Below are positions 8,354 to 17,299 of a DNA stretch of 64,000 nucleotides, one piece after another; position 1 is the stretch's first letter, and the number at the start of each line of letters is the position of its first letter. A program made the position numbers and the translations under genes. The notes under the pieces were generated by a model that searched no databases, was not told where the DNA came from, and was given only the letters and a program-made list of their open reading frames with translations. This stretch comes from Sunxiuqinia sp965230765 (GTDB taxonomy: Bacteria > Bacteroidota > Bacteroidia > Bacteroidales > Prolixibacteraceae): NCBI GenBank assembly GCA_965230765.1, contig CBDDLR010000001.1, positions 2,790,001-2,854,000 of the forward strand, read 5' to 3'.

Positions 8354-9259
8354 TTATTCCTTACTTACATTTTTAATTGCATCTGAAATAAATTCATTTG
8401 GCAAATAATGTCCAGATTCATAGAATTTCAACGATTTATCTTTTATGGTTATTTTATCAAAAAAATCTTGAGCTTCTTCTTTAGTGTACCAACCATCTTT
8501 TGTTCCCATAAGCAAAGTAATAGGTGCTTTTTGCAGTTTTGCATAGTTTTTCGGTGATATTACTTCCATATTTTTTGCGTTATCTTCATTCATCCCTATC
8601 CTTATAGAAGCTTTTTGTCCATCCAAAGGCGCTACACAAACAACAACTCGATTTAATCTATCATCAACCGAATTTAGAAGAATGGTTACCATTCCGCCCA
8701 TACTATATCCAATAACATTAAAAGTAGTTGATGTATTACCTGAATTAGATTGTATATAATCCATTATAATCCTAATATCCTTGACTGTGGTGGAAAATAA
8801 ATTATGTGTTTTTTGAGAATCCTGTGACGAAAAAAATGTCAAGGGTGAAGCAAAGTTCGCTTCATAACTTCTTTCTCCGTGATATTTTGCATCAGGAATT
8901 ATTATAGAATATTCTAATGTTAACAGAGAGTCTTTGAGTTTTACATATTTTTCTGATAGACTGGTTGTAGGATTAACCCAATTGTCTTTATTTCCAGTTA
9001 TGCCGTGTAGAAGGATAACATATTTGTCCTCCTTTCTTTCTTTTGGTCTAATCCTATAAAATGGAATTTTGGAATCGAATCCATCTATCACTATTTTTTC
9101 AAAAATATTACCATTATCAGCAGTATTACTTTCAACAATTTTATCGTTGAATTCTATTTTTGGAAAATAACTTAAATCAGCCGTTATTTCTTGCGCTGAA
9201 ATAATAGTACTAATGAGAATTAGAACAAATGGTAATAGTATCAGTCTAAATTTTCTCAT
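8354..9259 (-). CDS. Exported alpha/beta-hydrolase
   Basis: A 301-residue protein with a signal peptide (about 1-22, ISAQ). The alpha/beta-hydrolase landmarks are all present: the oxyanion motif LLHGITG (83-89), nucleophile elbow GYSMGG with Ser186, acid Asp255 (GTKDGWY) and His284 (SGHYLP). This supports an active secreted or periplasmic esterase or peptidase-like hydrolase. The substrate cannot be inferred. Sole gene of cassette C7. Confidence 0.88.
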   Translation of the reverse strand: MRKFRLILLPFVLILISTIISAQEITADLSYFPKIEFNDKIVESNTADNGNIFEKIVIDGFDSKIPFYRIRPKERKEDKYVILLHGITGNKDNWVNPTTSLSEKYVKLKDSLLTLEYSIIIPDAKYHGERSYEANFASPLTFFSSQDSQKTHNLFSTTVKDIRIIMDYIQSNSGNTSTTFNVIGYSMGGMVTILLNSVDDRLNRVVVCVAPLDGQKASIRIGMNEDNAKNMEVISPKNYAKLQKAPITLLMGTKDGWYTKEEAQDFFDKITIKDKSLKFYESGHYLPNEFISDAIKNVSKE

Positions 9260-9295
9260 AATTATTATTGATTTCTGGTTAGTTTTTCAAATTCT

Positions 9296-9427
9296 ACACA
9301 ACGGTCACTTGTATGTGGTCGGGCGGGATTTCGTGCAGAAATCCTGTCAGACCCGCAGGAAAGTGGGCACGAGGTCTGACTTGTCAGACCGCTAAAACCC
9401 CCGCCTGCCATATACAATTTGTTGTGC
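9296..9427 (-). repeat. attC8 (family A)
   Basis: attC of cassette C8 (serine protease). The right core GTTGTGC pairs with GCACAAC at 10409. Confidence 0.9.
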
Positions 9428-9436
9428 GTTCGTGTT

Positions 9437-10375
9437 TTATTTTTGTTTAATTTCTGATTCAATATATTGTAATAATTTGTTTACGTATTCTCCTTTCTCT
9501 ATTATCGAAACACCAGCCCTAGTTTTCGCAACTAATGGTTGTTTTGTTGAATTATTTAATACTGGTTTCCCGTTTAAGAAAACTGAATTATATTCAGAAT
9601 AGCCTCCTACTAAAATTCCTACCAATTCAACATGTTTTGTAAATATTGTGAATACTGGTCCTCCACTATTTCCGAAAGTAGCATTTGATTCAACTATGGT
9701 TATATGGTCCAAATCTTTATTATTAAGGTTTTCACTAGGTCTCCAAGTGATATGCCCAGGCTTAAAGGTTAAAATGCTGTACAAAAATTTGTTTTGAAAT
9801 TCCGATTCTAAATGACCCGGATAACCACAAATCCAAACTTCACTTCCCACATACGGTGGTTTTATACTTTGTATTGGAAACATTCTGTTGCTATGCTCTC
9901 TTGCCACTCTAATAAATTCTTCATTAAAGAAATTAGGTAAGATGATTATACTTCCTAAATCAATGTGGTTTTCAGGATACAAGAATGTGTTTGGAGTTTT
10001 ATCTGTATTCAATACTGGAATACTTATACCATAGTATTCCGTAATTTTCATAGTATCTGCCCAGCTTGGTCGTATATAAATACTATCTAGTTTATTGTCT
10101 TTAAAATATTTAATGACATGTCCGGCAGTTACAACACAATTAATAATTGATTCATCCTTTTTTACATATGTCATAAGACCAGAACCAATTGAATTATATC
10201 TTTTTATGGTGATATATTTATTATTTTCTAAAACAGAATCAGTGGTTATCGTACCAATTGATACAACCCAACTTCTAATATTGTTGAAAATACCTTCAAT
10301 ATCATCTGGTGATTGACAACTACCCGTTTTATTGAATAGAAATATTATTGCTAAAATTATTATCTTAATTTTCAT
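9437..10375 (-). CDS. Exported trypsin-like serine protease
   Basis: A 312-residue protein from the ATG at 10375. Longer in-frame starts would translate the neighbouring attC. The N-terminus is a signal peptide (MKIKIIILAIIFLFNKTGSC), possibly a lipoprotein signal with Cys20. The catalytic triad is visible: TAGHV with His86, NHIDLGS with Asp139, and FGNSGGP with Ser237. This matches the chymotrypsin/DegP-type fold, without an obvious PDZ domain. Likely periplasmic or surface proteolysis. Sole gene of cassette C8. Confidence 0.85.
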   Translation of the reverse strand: MKIKIIILAIIFLFNKTGSCQSPDDIEGIFNNIRSWVVSIGTITTDSVLENNKYITIKRYNSIGSGLMTYVKKDESIINCVVTAGHVIKYFKDNKLDSIYIRPSWADTMKITEYYGISIPVLNTDKTPNTFLYPENHIDLGSIIILPNFFNEEFIRVAREHSNRMFPIQSIKPPYVGSEVWICGYPGHLESEFQNKFLYSILTFKPGHITWRPSENLNNKDLDHITIVESNATFGNSGGPVFTIFTKHVELVGILVGGYSEYNSVFLNGKPVLNNSTKQPLVAKTRAGVSIIEKGEYVNKLLQYIESEIKQK

Positions 10376-10408
10376 AGCATATGGTTTCATTAGTCTTTTC
10401 AACATGAC

Positions 10409-10540
10409 GCACAACGGTAAATTGTATGAGTAGTGGCAGATTGCGTGGTAGTTTCCTGTCAAACTGTTACGCAGTTTGAGTGGGCTACAAACCTTGATAT
10501 TTACCACATCGCCTGCCATTACTTATACAAAATGTTACCA
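10409..10540 (-). repeat. attC9 (family C)
   Basis: attC of cassette C9 (four-gene ABC transporter cassette). The right core GTTACCA pairs with TGGTAAC at 14892, 4.4 kb away. Confidence 0.9.
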
Positions 10541-10551
10541 ACTGGGCTTTG

Positions 10552-12288
10552 CTATTCATATATCATATCTTTAGAATTTGTTTCATAATTTTCAATAAGG
10601 TTTATCATCCTTTGTCCTCCAACTATATCATTCAAATTCACTCTATCTGTTCCAAATTTGTCAGTTAGAAGTTTGTTTTTAGTAAATAGAATATACTTAG
10701 AAGTAGTTTTTAGTTCTTTTGAAATTTCCTCATAATATGAAATTTTCCATCGGGCTATTACTTGATAATTTAAAATTTCACTAATCTCAATTGCATTTGA
10801 CAGGACAGTTGAACTATTATCAAAAGCAATTCCACTGTTTTCGTCTTTGATGTCAATTTTGTAAATATTCTTTTCTTTTGCGGGTTCAAGCTTATCTTTA
10901 ATTGACAACTCTCGAAATTCATTCAAGTCAATTTTTAGTTGCTGGCGATTTATATATTTGTTACTTTTTGATTGTATTTTTGCAAATTCACTTTTACTTA
11001 ATGTTTTATACAGGATAGAAGCTAAGTGAACGGTATCTTGTTTTGAAATAAAGTAGTACTCAATATCGGCTTCTACATCAAGCAACGTAGAATATCCAAT
11101 ATTTACTAAATAGGCTCTTTTTTTATCACGTTCGATACTTTCATCATATTTTAGAATAAATTGTGATGGAAGATTTTTTCGTTCCTGAACGAGTTGCAAT
11201 TGAAATTGTTCTTTCTGTGAATTTATAGCTTGCTTTGTCGTTGAAACCGAAACCCAATATGCAATTAATGCTGAAGGTATAAATCCAATTAGTGTAAATG
11301 CAAGTTTGTTTTTTTCAAAACTAGCTTCAATTTTACCATATCCTTTTTTAATAACTGCACCTATACTTTTCCGATGGTACTGTAATTTTGCAGTTGTAAC
11401 TTTTTTTAATAAAATATTTTGGTCAAAAAAACTATCTTTTGCTGTATCCAGGTCACTATTACTTACTTCTTTTGTTGTTTTGTATAGAGGGAGGATTAGG
11501 TTGTTTGCTATTTTTTCTGATAAGGATAAGTACTTTTTAATAGCAATTCTAATTGAATTTCCTATTTCTTGAGAAGATTGAATTTTTTTTATTGCTTTAT
11601 CTAAAGCATTTGAAACTGATTTTACAATTTGAGGATTTTCCTCGACATATGATTTCAAGGCAATAAAGCTACCGTAATATAATTGTTTTCGGTCTAGAAT
11701 ATCAGGGATTATAGCATTATCATCTTGTAGAAGATTTACAGCTACGTTTTGACCTATTATTTTTGTTGCTGTTGGGTCATTTGTAAGTAAAAAATCAATC
11801 TCTCCGTTTTTTAGGAAATCAAGTTGTTTTGTGGTATTTACCTCGATTAAATTCTCTTCGACATAGGTAACATATTTGCTTTTTAAGATTGTATTTAGCC
11901 ATATTTTATAAGCATTTGTTGGAAAATATCCAATTCTCTTATTTTCTAATTCTCTGAAAGTTTTGATTTTATTCTTTCCTAGTAAAAAACTAAGAGGATG
12001 ACTTGTATCTTCAAAAACCCCAGTAATAAAGCTCATACTTTTTGTCGGGTTTTCTGCCATCGCTTCCAATACTGCGGGTAATGCACAGTACCCACCTAAA
12101 TGAATTTCGTCATTTATTAAAGCTTTAACAAGTTCTTGCGCAGTTTCAAATTCAATAAATTCAATATCTTTTAATCCATAAAATTCAAAATATTCTAGGT
12201 CTTTTGCAGTGAAAATTGGCAAACTAATTTTTAGCTTAGTATATCCAATCTTTATTTTTTTTGATATGTTCTTATTAAACAGAATCAT
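10552..12288 (-). CDS. Receptor-like protein: NMT1/SsuA-type domain, TM helix, C-terminal domain
   Basis: A 578-residue protein. The start is the ATG at 12288, overlapping the permease stop as ATGA. Residues about 12-290 are paralogous to the binding lipoprotein of the same operon; shared stretches include GYTKLKISLPIF, LGGYCALPAVLEAMA, GYFPTNAYKIW and LLTNDPTAT. There is no signal peptide. A single TM helix lies at about 329-348, preceded by many lysines, and a 230-residue C-terminal domain follows. By the positive-inside rule the binding domain would be cytosolic and the C-terminal domain outside. This architecture is not one I recognise. A sensor or regulator of the transporter is possible. 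Confidence 0.8.
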   Translation of the reverse strand: MILFNKNISKKIKIGYTKLKISLPIFTAKDLEYFEFYGLKDIEFIEFETAQELVKALINDEIHLGGYCALPAVLEAMAENPTKSMSFITGVFEDTSHPLSFLLGKNKIKTFRELENKRIGYFPTNAYKIWLNTILKSKYVTYVEENLIEVNTTKQLDFLKNGEIDFLLTNDPTATKIIGQNVAVNLLQDDNAIIPDILDRKQLYYGSFIALKSYVEENPQIVKSVSNALDKAIKKIQSSQEIGNSIRIAIKKYLSLSEKIANNLILPLYKTTKEVSNSDLDTAKDSFFDQNILLKKVTTAKLQYHRKSIGAVIKKGYGKIEASFEKNKLAFTLIGFIPSALIAYWVSVSTTKQAINSQKEQFQLQLVQERKNLPSQFILKYDESIERDKKRAYLVNIGYSTLLDVEADIEYYFISKQDTVHLASILYKTLSKSEFAKIQSKSNKYINRQQLKIDLNEFRELSIKDKLEPAKEKNIYKIDIKDENSGIAFDNSSTVLSNAIEISEILNYQVIARWKISYYEEISKELKTTSKYILFTKNKLLTDKFGTDRVNLNDIVGGQRMINLIENYETNSKDMIYE

Positions 12289-13034
12289 TGCCACGAAATA
12301 GTTTTATGTTCCAAAAATCTTAGAATTTTATTTAGGAGTATACCTATAAACCCTAATATTATTGCATAACCATAGACATAACTTATTTCATAAGCAGTCT
12401 GGTAGCTATCTATTGACTGCCCTATTCCATATGTTGGTGAAATAATCATTTCGCTTACTATTACAATTATAATAGCAAAGGATATTGTAGTACGAGTTGT
12501 ACTGAATACTGTAGGTAATATTTCAAATACAATAATATTTTTAAGAATAAATAATGAACTCGGTTTAGCTGAATTAAAAGCTTCAAATCTTTTTTTTGAG
12601 ATGTTAATAATAGCATCAGCTATTTGCATTATCATAATTGGTAATGCACCAAACATAACAAGCCATATTCTCCATTTGTAGTCCGTGTTGCTGTCTAAAT
12701 TAATTAGGATAAAAATTATAACTATCGGAGGAATGGAACGCCAAAAATCCAATAACCAGTTTAAACTATTATAAATCCTATTGTAAAAACCAACAACTAA
12801 ACCTAGTCCAATCCCTAAGCTAATAGTAATAAGACTTGCTATTGTTATAAGCTTAAATGTTGAAGTAACTTCTTTGAAGTTATTACCAAAAATATGAATT
12901 ATTGAATTTATAACTTCGTCTATTCCAGCAAACCAAAGGTTATTCATTTCTACGAAGTATGTTATACTTGTCCATACTGCCAAAACGAATATGACTGAAA
13001 TAAGACTTAATATTTGCTTGTTTATTTTAATCAC
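12285..13034 (-). CDS. ABC transporter permease, SsuC/TauC type
   Basis: A 249-residue permease with about six TM helices and the BPD-transporter EAA-like region (about 148-175, AFNSAKPSSLFILKNIIVFEILPTVF). It begins with GTG at 13034, overlapping the ATPase stop (GTGA), and ends overlapping the next gene, so the operon is translationally coupled. The family imports sulfonates, nitrate, taurine or pyrimidine precursors in partnership with an NMT1/SsuA-like lipoprotein. The substrate here is unknown. Confidence 0.87.
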   Translation of the reverse strand: MIKINKQILSLISVIFVLAVWTSITYFVEMNNLWFAGIDEVINSIIHIFGNNFKEVTSTFKLITIASLITISLGIGLGLVVGFYNRIYNSLNWLLDFWRSIPPIVIIFILINLDSNTDYKWRIWLVMFGALPIMIMQIADAIINISKKRFEAFNSAKPSSLFILKNIIVFEILPTVFSTTRTTISFAIIIVIVSEMIISPTYGIGQSIDSYQTAYEISYVYGYAIILGFIGILLNKILRFLEHKTISWQ

Positions 13035-13828
13035 AACACAAGTTTTAGATTGTATTTTTTATTTAAGTGGTCAACAAATTTTTGGTATTCTTCCTTATTG
13101 AGCTTAATATCTTCTTTACCCTGAAATACTTTATTCTGTTTGTCATAATTGAATATATAAAGATAATCCGTTAGGTTTAAAATCTCTTCTAAATCGTGTG
13201 ATACAATAATTGTGGTAATTTTTTTTCTTTTTAAATAATCAATTATATCATTTCTAAACTTTAGACCTTTATTGAATATATCAATTGCAGAAAATGGTTC
13301 ATCTAATGCAATTAGGTTTGGTGAAACTATAACAGACCTTAGTATTGTTAATATTTGCTTTTGACCACCACTTAACTCATTGATTTTTTTGGGAATTAGA
13401 TTATTTTCTTTATCGTATTTTAGAAAACCATAATCCATAAAAAATGACTGTTCATTTTCAAAGCCCATTTCATCAAGAAAGACATTGAGGTTTCTTTCAA
13501 TTTCCTTATCCTTAAAGCCATATGCTTTTGATAAAGTCGTTATATTCTTTTTAATAGAATACCAAGGTAAAAGAGATGAATTATAATCTTGTGGTTGATA
13601 AACAGTTATTAGTTCTGACTCTTTTACATCAAATTGTATTCCATCTCCCTTCCATAATATATCCTTTGAAGATTTAGAAATTAATTTTAATAAAGTTGAT
13701 TTCCCTACTCTATTGGGTCCAAAAAAACCAACAATATTACCTCCTTCAATCTTTATTTCAGGAATTTTCAGCAGTTCTTGTTCTCCTTTATAGAAGACAG
13801 AAATATTATTTATATGTACAGAAGTCAT
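13031..13828 (-). CDS. ABC transporter ATPase, SsuB/TauB type
   Basis: A 265-residue ATPase with all motifs: Walker A GPNRVGKS (37-44), Q-loop YQPQ (Gln80), signature LSGGQ (152-156), Walker B LIALDEP (172-178) and switch histidine VSHD (His211). It lies directly downstream of the lipoprotein gene (stop TAG then ATG) and overlaps the permease gene. It energises import by the C9 transporter. Confidence 0.92.
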   Translation of the reverse strand: MTSVHINNISVFYKGEQELLKIPEIKIEGGNIVGFFGPNRVGKSTLLKLISKSSKDILWKGDGIQFDVKESELITVYQPQDYNSSLLPWYSIKKNITTLSKAYGFKDKEIERNLNVFLDEMGFENEQSFFMDYGFLKYDKENNLIPKKINELSGGQKQILTILRSVIVSPNLIALDEPFSAIDIFNKGLKFRNDIIDYLKRKKITTIIVSHDLEEILNLTDYLYIFNYDKQNKVFQGKEDIKLNKEEYQKFVDHLNKKYNLKLVL

Positions 13829-14836
13829 CTAGTTTGAGTATTGCAAACCAATTAATGATATGTTTTTGGGAAGAATACCTTTTTTTAAATAATATTCTTT
13901 CAGTTCTATTAGTTCGCTCTCTGAAGTTTCGTTAGTCTTATGAAAATTAGAGTTAGGGAATTTGTCAACTATATCGTGAAAGGATTCAGGAAGATATGGT
14001 ATCCCCGTTTTCTTATCTGTTTTTGCCATTATGGATTTTGCTTCACGCTGATTGTTATTTATATAGTCAATTGCCAAATTAATAGCATTAGAAACTTTTG
14101 TAACTGTAGCTTGATTGTTGCTGGCAAAATCTTTTCTGATATTGAAACTACCAAAATAGAAAGGTGATATATTTGTTGTAGAGGGGACTAAGCCATTCTC
14201 AATTTTAAATCCAATTCCTTTTGCCTTAACAATAGTTGCTGCTGGGTCATTTGTAAATAAAGCATCAACAGTTCCATTGTTTAGCGCATTAGCTTGCATA
14301 TTTGGTTTTACATAACTAATGATTACTTCATCAAGGCTTACATCGTTTTTAGTAAGAATATCTTGAATCCAAACTTCATAAGCTCTCGTTGGTAGTATAC
14401 CAATTCTTTTACCTTCTAAATTCACAACGGATTTTATGTTTGCAGTGTCTTTCACTATTAGCTCACTAATGGGGTAATCATTATTTTCATACATACCTCC
14501 TAAGAATAATAACTCTTGATTACTTCTTGCCATCGCTCCAAAAGTTATTGGCAGAGCACAAAAGCCACCCATATTAATCTTTCCAGTAACAATAGCGTCC
14601 ATCATAGGCTGTGCAGTTACGTATGACCTTAGCGTTACGTCAAGACCTTCATCTTCAAAATAACCTTTGTCATAAGCGACTATTACTGGAAGGGAAATTC
14701 TTAAGTGAGGATAACCAATTATTACTTTTTCTGAATCAGTCTTAGTCGTTTTCTTGTTGCTGTTTCTAGAATTGCAAGCACTAAAAATTAATGTGAATGC
14801 AATTAACACATAAATTAAAAGATTTGTTTTTTTCAT
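13829..14836 (-). CDS. Substrate-binding lipoprotein, SsuA/NMT1 type
   Basis: A 335-residue lipoprotein: signal MKKTNLLIYVLIAFTLIFSAC with the lipobox cysteine at 21. An NMT1/SsuA-like binding fold spans about 37-310 (GYPHLRISLPVIVAYDKGYFEDEGLDV, GGFCALPITFGA, GKRIGILPTRAYEVW, FTNDPAAT). It is the first gene of cassette C9 and captures the ligand outside the membrane for the permease/ATPase pair. It is paralogous to the N-terminal domain encoded at 10552. Confidence 0.9.
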   Translation of the reverse strand: MKKTNLLIYVLIAFTLIFSACNSRNSNKKTTKTDSEKVIIGYPHLRISLPVIVAYDKGYFEDEGLDVTLRSYVTAQPMMDAIVTGKINMGGFCALPITFGAMARSNQELLFLGGMYENNDYPISELIVKDTANIKSVVNLEGKRIGILPTRAYEVWIQDILTKNDVSLDEVIISYVKPNMQANALNNGTVDALFTNDPAATIVKAKGIGFKIENGLVPSTTNISPFYFGSFNIRKDFASNNQATVTKVSNAINLAIDYINNNQREAKSIMAKTDKKTGIPYLPESFHDIVDKFPNSNFHKTNETSESELIELKEYYLKKGILPKNISLIGLQYSN

Positions 14837-14891
14837 TATTCTATAATTTTAATTGATTTATATTTTGAAGTACGCTGTCTTTTAGCCTTGT

Positions 14892-15024
14892 TGGTAACGT
14901 TCAGTTGTATGTGGTCGGGCGGGATTTCGTGCAGAAATCCAGTCAGAACCGCAGGGGAGTAGCCGGAAGGTTTGACTTGTCAAACCGATAAGTACCCCGC
15001 CTGCCATATTACAATTTGTTATGG
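14892..15024 (-). repeat. attC10 (family A)
   Basis: attC of cassette C10 (family 2, no gene). The right core GTTATGG pairs with CCATAAC at 15475. Confidence 0.9.
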
Positions 15025-15474
15025 TTTGTTTTTTTGTTATCATCTTTTTCAAGTACCGATGAAAAGGAAACGTTCCTTTCAAACGGTGAACAGTTTTCTG
15101 GTTTTTAAATACTTTTCAAAAAGCTGCTTAAACTACACTTTGTTTCAAACTTCGTTTCTTCACTCCCGTCAAAAAGAATGGGGTGCGAAGGGTGTTTATA
15201 ATGCAGTGTCAAGTTTTTGCGTTCTTGTCAGACCAGGAAAACAAGCGGACTTGTCAAACTGCAAGGCTTTTTCAACTTGTAACATTCCGGTCAATAAGCA
15301 CGGACACGTACCAACTTGTCAGGTAACCTTTCCTCTGCGAATCCCTCTCAAACAAACTCTGGTGGGTTGGGGTGTCAATTTGAACACTTGGTTTTAAAAA
15401 TAATTATTTCAAAGAAGAATCGGAAGTGTCCAATTTAGAGAATCGTTCTAAATAATCAGTTTTTTAGAAATAAA
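15025..15474 (-). mobile_element. Family 2 gene-less cassette body (C10)
   Basis: First of 11 copies of a roughly 450-bp body. Copies differ by single-base indels in A- and T-runs, which shift every frame, so no protein is conserved. The body has several TTGTCA-containing repeats and ends with a conserved ATTATTTCAAAGAAGAATCGG stretch. It may encode an RNA or act as a regulatory or recombination module; nothing in the sequence decides this. Confidence 0.8.
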
Positions 15475-15607
15475 CCATAACGGCCGCGGATATGTTGCGG
15501 CGGGGTTTTATTTGCACTAAAGTTTCATATATTTTTTAAAATTATGTATTGTATTGTTAAAATCAAATAGCACCAAACACCCCGCTGAAATATAAACGAT
15601 GTTATGG
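15475..15607 (-). repeat. attC11 (family E)
   Basis: attC of cassette C11 (family 1). The right core GTTATGG pairs with the core at 16008. Confidence 0.9.
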
Positions 15608-16007
15608 TTAGGCAGGGCAATACGGGCGTGCTCAGTCATTGTAACAAAACCAGCCTGGCAGTTTGTTTGCCCCTCCCAAGTGATGTGCCAAGTTTGCAAA
15701 ACCAGTTGTTGCTTACCGCTGTCCCTGTTTGGTGTTGTTTGCCTTTCCTTAATTTACATATCTTTAAGCAACAATACCTGTCCCAGGTTACCCGTTCAGG
15801 TAGGGGCAAACATGGCGCAGGAGTTGATTAACCGCAAACAAGGTGACAGGCTGTAGATGCTTTTGGGCGTGATTTTATGAAAATTGCTTTCCAATGACCA
15901 CTAGTCAGGTAGATGTATTACCTGAAACTATGTTCCACTTTCACAAGTGCCATTTACAAAAACCAAGCTTTTAAAGAACGCTTTTTTTAATAAACTGAAA
16001 TGCTTAA
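15608..16007 (-). mobile_element. Family 1 gene-less cassette body (C11)
   Basis: First of seven 400-bp copies that are nearly identical. The base composition is visibly richer in G and C than the surrounding genes. Only 60- to 85-codon frames exist, on both strands and partly inside attC, with no ribosome site, so I treat it as non-coding. C12 next to it is a tandem copy. Confidence 0.8.
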
Positions 16008-16140
16008 CCATAACGGCCGCGGATATGTTGCGGCGGGGTTTTATTTGCACTAAAGTTTCATATATTTTTTAAAATTATGTATTGTATTGTTAAAATCAAA
16101 TAGCACCAAACACCCCGCTGAAATATAAACGATGTTATGG
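16008..16140 (-). repeat. attC12 (family E)
   Basis: attC of cassette C12 (family 1). The right core GTTATGG pairs with the core at 16541. Confidence 0.9.
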
Positions 16141-16540
16141 TTAGGCAGGGCAATCCGGGCGTGCTCAGTCATTGTAACAAAACCAGTCTGGCAGTTTGTT
16201 TGCCCCTCCCAAGTGATGTGCCAAGTTTGCAAAACCAGTTGTTGCTTACCGCTGTCCCTGTTTGGTGTTGTTTGCCTTTCCTTAATTTACATATCTTTAA
16301 GCAACAATACCTGTCCCAGGTTACCCGTTCAGGTAGGGGCAAACATGGCGCAGGAGTTGATTAACCGCAAACAAGGTGACAGGCTGTAGATGCTTTTGGG
16401 CGTGATTTTATGAAAATTGCTTTCCAATGACCACTAGTCAGGTAGATGTATTACCTGAAACTATGTTCCACTTTCACAAGTGCCATTTACAAAAACCAAG
16501 CTTTTAAAGAACGCTTTTTTTAATAAACTGAAATGCTTAA
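16141..16540 (-). mobile_element. Family 1 gene-less cassette body (C12)
   Basis: Tandem copy of C11, differing at very few positions (for example GGCAATCC instead of GGCAATAC just inside the body). A gene-less 400-bp unit. Confidence 0.8.
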
Positions 16541-16673
16541 CCATAACGGTCACTTGTAAGTTGTCGTTGCGGATTTCGGTGAGCGTCAGTGTCCGGTAGG
16601 ACCTGACTGCGATGCGAGAATCCGGCTAACGACGCAGCACTGCACCCGCAATGCAATTTACAATTTGTTATGC
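16541..16673 (-). repeat. attC13 (family B)
   Basis: attC of cassette C13 (zinc-ribbon gene). The right core GTTATGC pairs with GCATAAC at 17146. The same attC accompanies the second copy (attC43). Confidence 0.9.
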
Positions 16674-16681
16674 ACCGTATT

Positions 16682-17101
16682 TTAAATGTCATTATATTTT
16701 ATAAATCTACTTTTCGCAAAATTTTTAAAGACTCTTTTTATCCTGTCAAATACGTTGTTTGGAGTTGTTTTGCTTGCATTGTATCCACAAAGTCGACAGC
16801 GATACGAGTCTATTGCTATCTCTGCAGAAGTGAATTCCGCTATAGGAATTTCCTTGTAATCTGACTCAATATACAACCTGTCAGAACCACATCTAAAGCA
16901 TTTTATTTTTTCGTCAGTCGAGTGAGTTGTTAGTTTTTTGTCTTCGAATGATTTAAGTTGTTCAGTAGTTAAATTTCTTTTTTTGACTTCATTTGCAATT
17001 TTCTGCTTTGAACTGCCTAAAAATCCATGAAATCTATACCTACAAAATATAGCTAATTCGTGGTCTGAAAGATTTGTAAGAAAACTATCAAGTGCTTTCA
17101 T
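16682..17101 (-). CDS. Zinc-ribbon protein (copy 1)
   Basis: A 139-residue soluble protein. Residues 68-107 hold a zinc ribbon built from CFRCGS and CRLCGY, 35 residues apart. The N-terminal 60 residues are helical and basic (a region like KQKIANEVKKRNLTTEQLKSF). The C-terminus is basic (DRIKRVFKNFAKSRF), which would suit nucleic-acid binding. The role is unknown. An identical gene is at 45593-46012. Confidence 0.8.
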   Translation of the reverse strand: MKALDSFLTNLSDHELAIFCRYRFHGFLGSSKQKIANEVKKRNLTTEQLKSFEDKKLTTHSTDEKIKCFRCGSDRLYIESDYKEIPIAEFTSAEIAIDSYRCRLCGYNASKTTPNNVFDRIKRVFKNFAKSRFIKYNDI

Positions 17102-17145
17102 CGATTATATCTTTTAGGTTATTTAGTTACGTTTTTCAATATGGT

Positions 17146-17277
17146 GCATAACGGTAAATTGTATGAGTAGTGGCAGATTGCGTGGTACTTTCCTGTCAAA
17201 CCGCTACGCAGTTTGAGTGGGCTACAAACCTTGATATTTAGCACTTTCCCTGCCATTACTTATACAAAATGTTGTGC
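17146..17277 (-). repeat. attC14 (family C)
   Basis: attC of cassette C14. The right core GTTGTGC pairs with GCACAAC at 18379. The same attC is repeated as attC60. Confidence 0.9.
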
Positions 17278-17299
17278 TTAGTATTTCTATTGCAGTGTT

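Noticed and set aside
10376..10519. N-terminal extension of the serine protease gene to 10519
   Set aside because: The added 48 codons translate the neighbouring attC9. The ATG at 10375 opens a proper signal peptide.
14882..15082. Minus-strand frame starting MKGTFPFHRYLKK at the 3' end of family 2 cassettes
   Set aside because: About 24 codons of cassette followed by translation of whichever attC is attached, so the protein differs with each attC family. It looks like a by-product of the repeat.
15599..15856. 75- and 85-codon plus-strand frames and 60-codon minus-strand frames in family 1 cassettes
   Set aside because: They are overlapping frames on both strands within near-identical repeats, so conservation reflects recent copying. 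One starts in the attC core. No initiation signal or recognisable domain.
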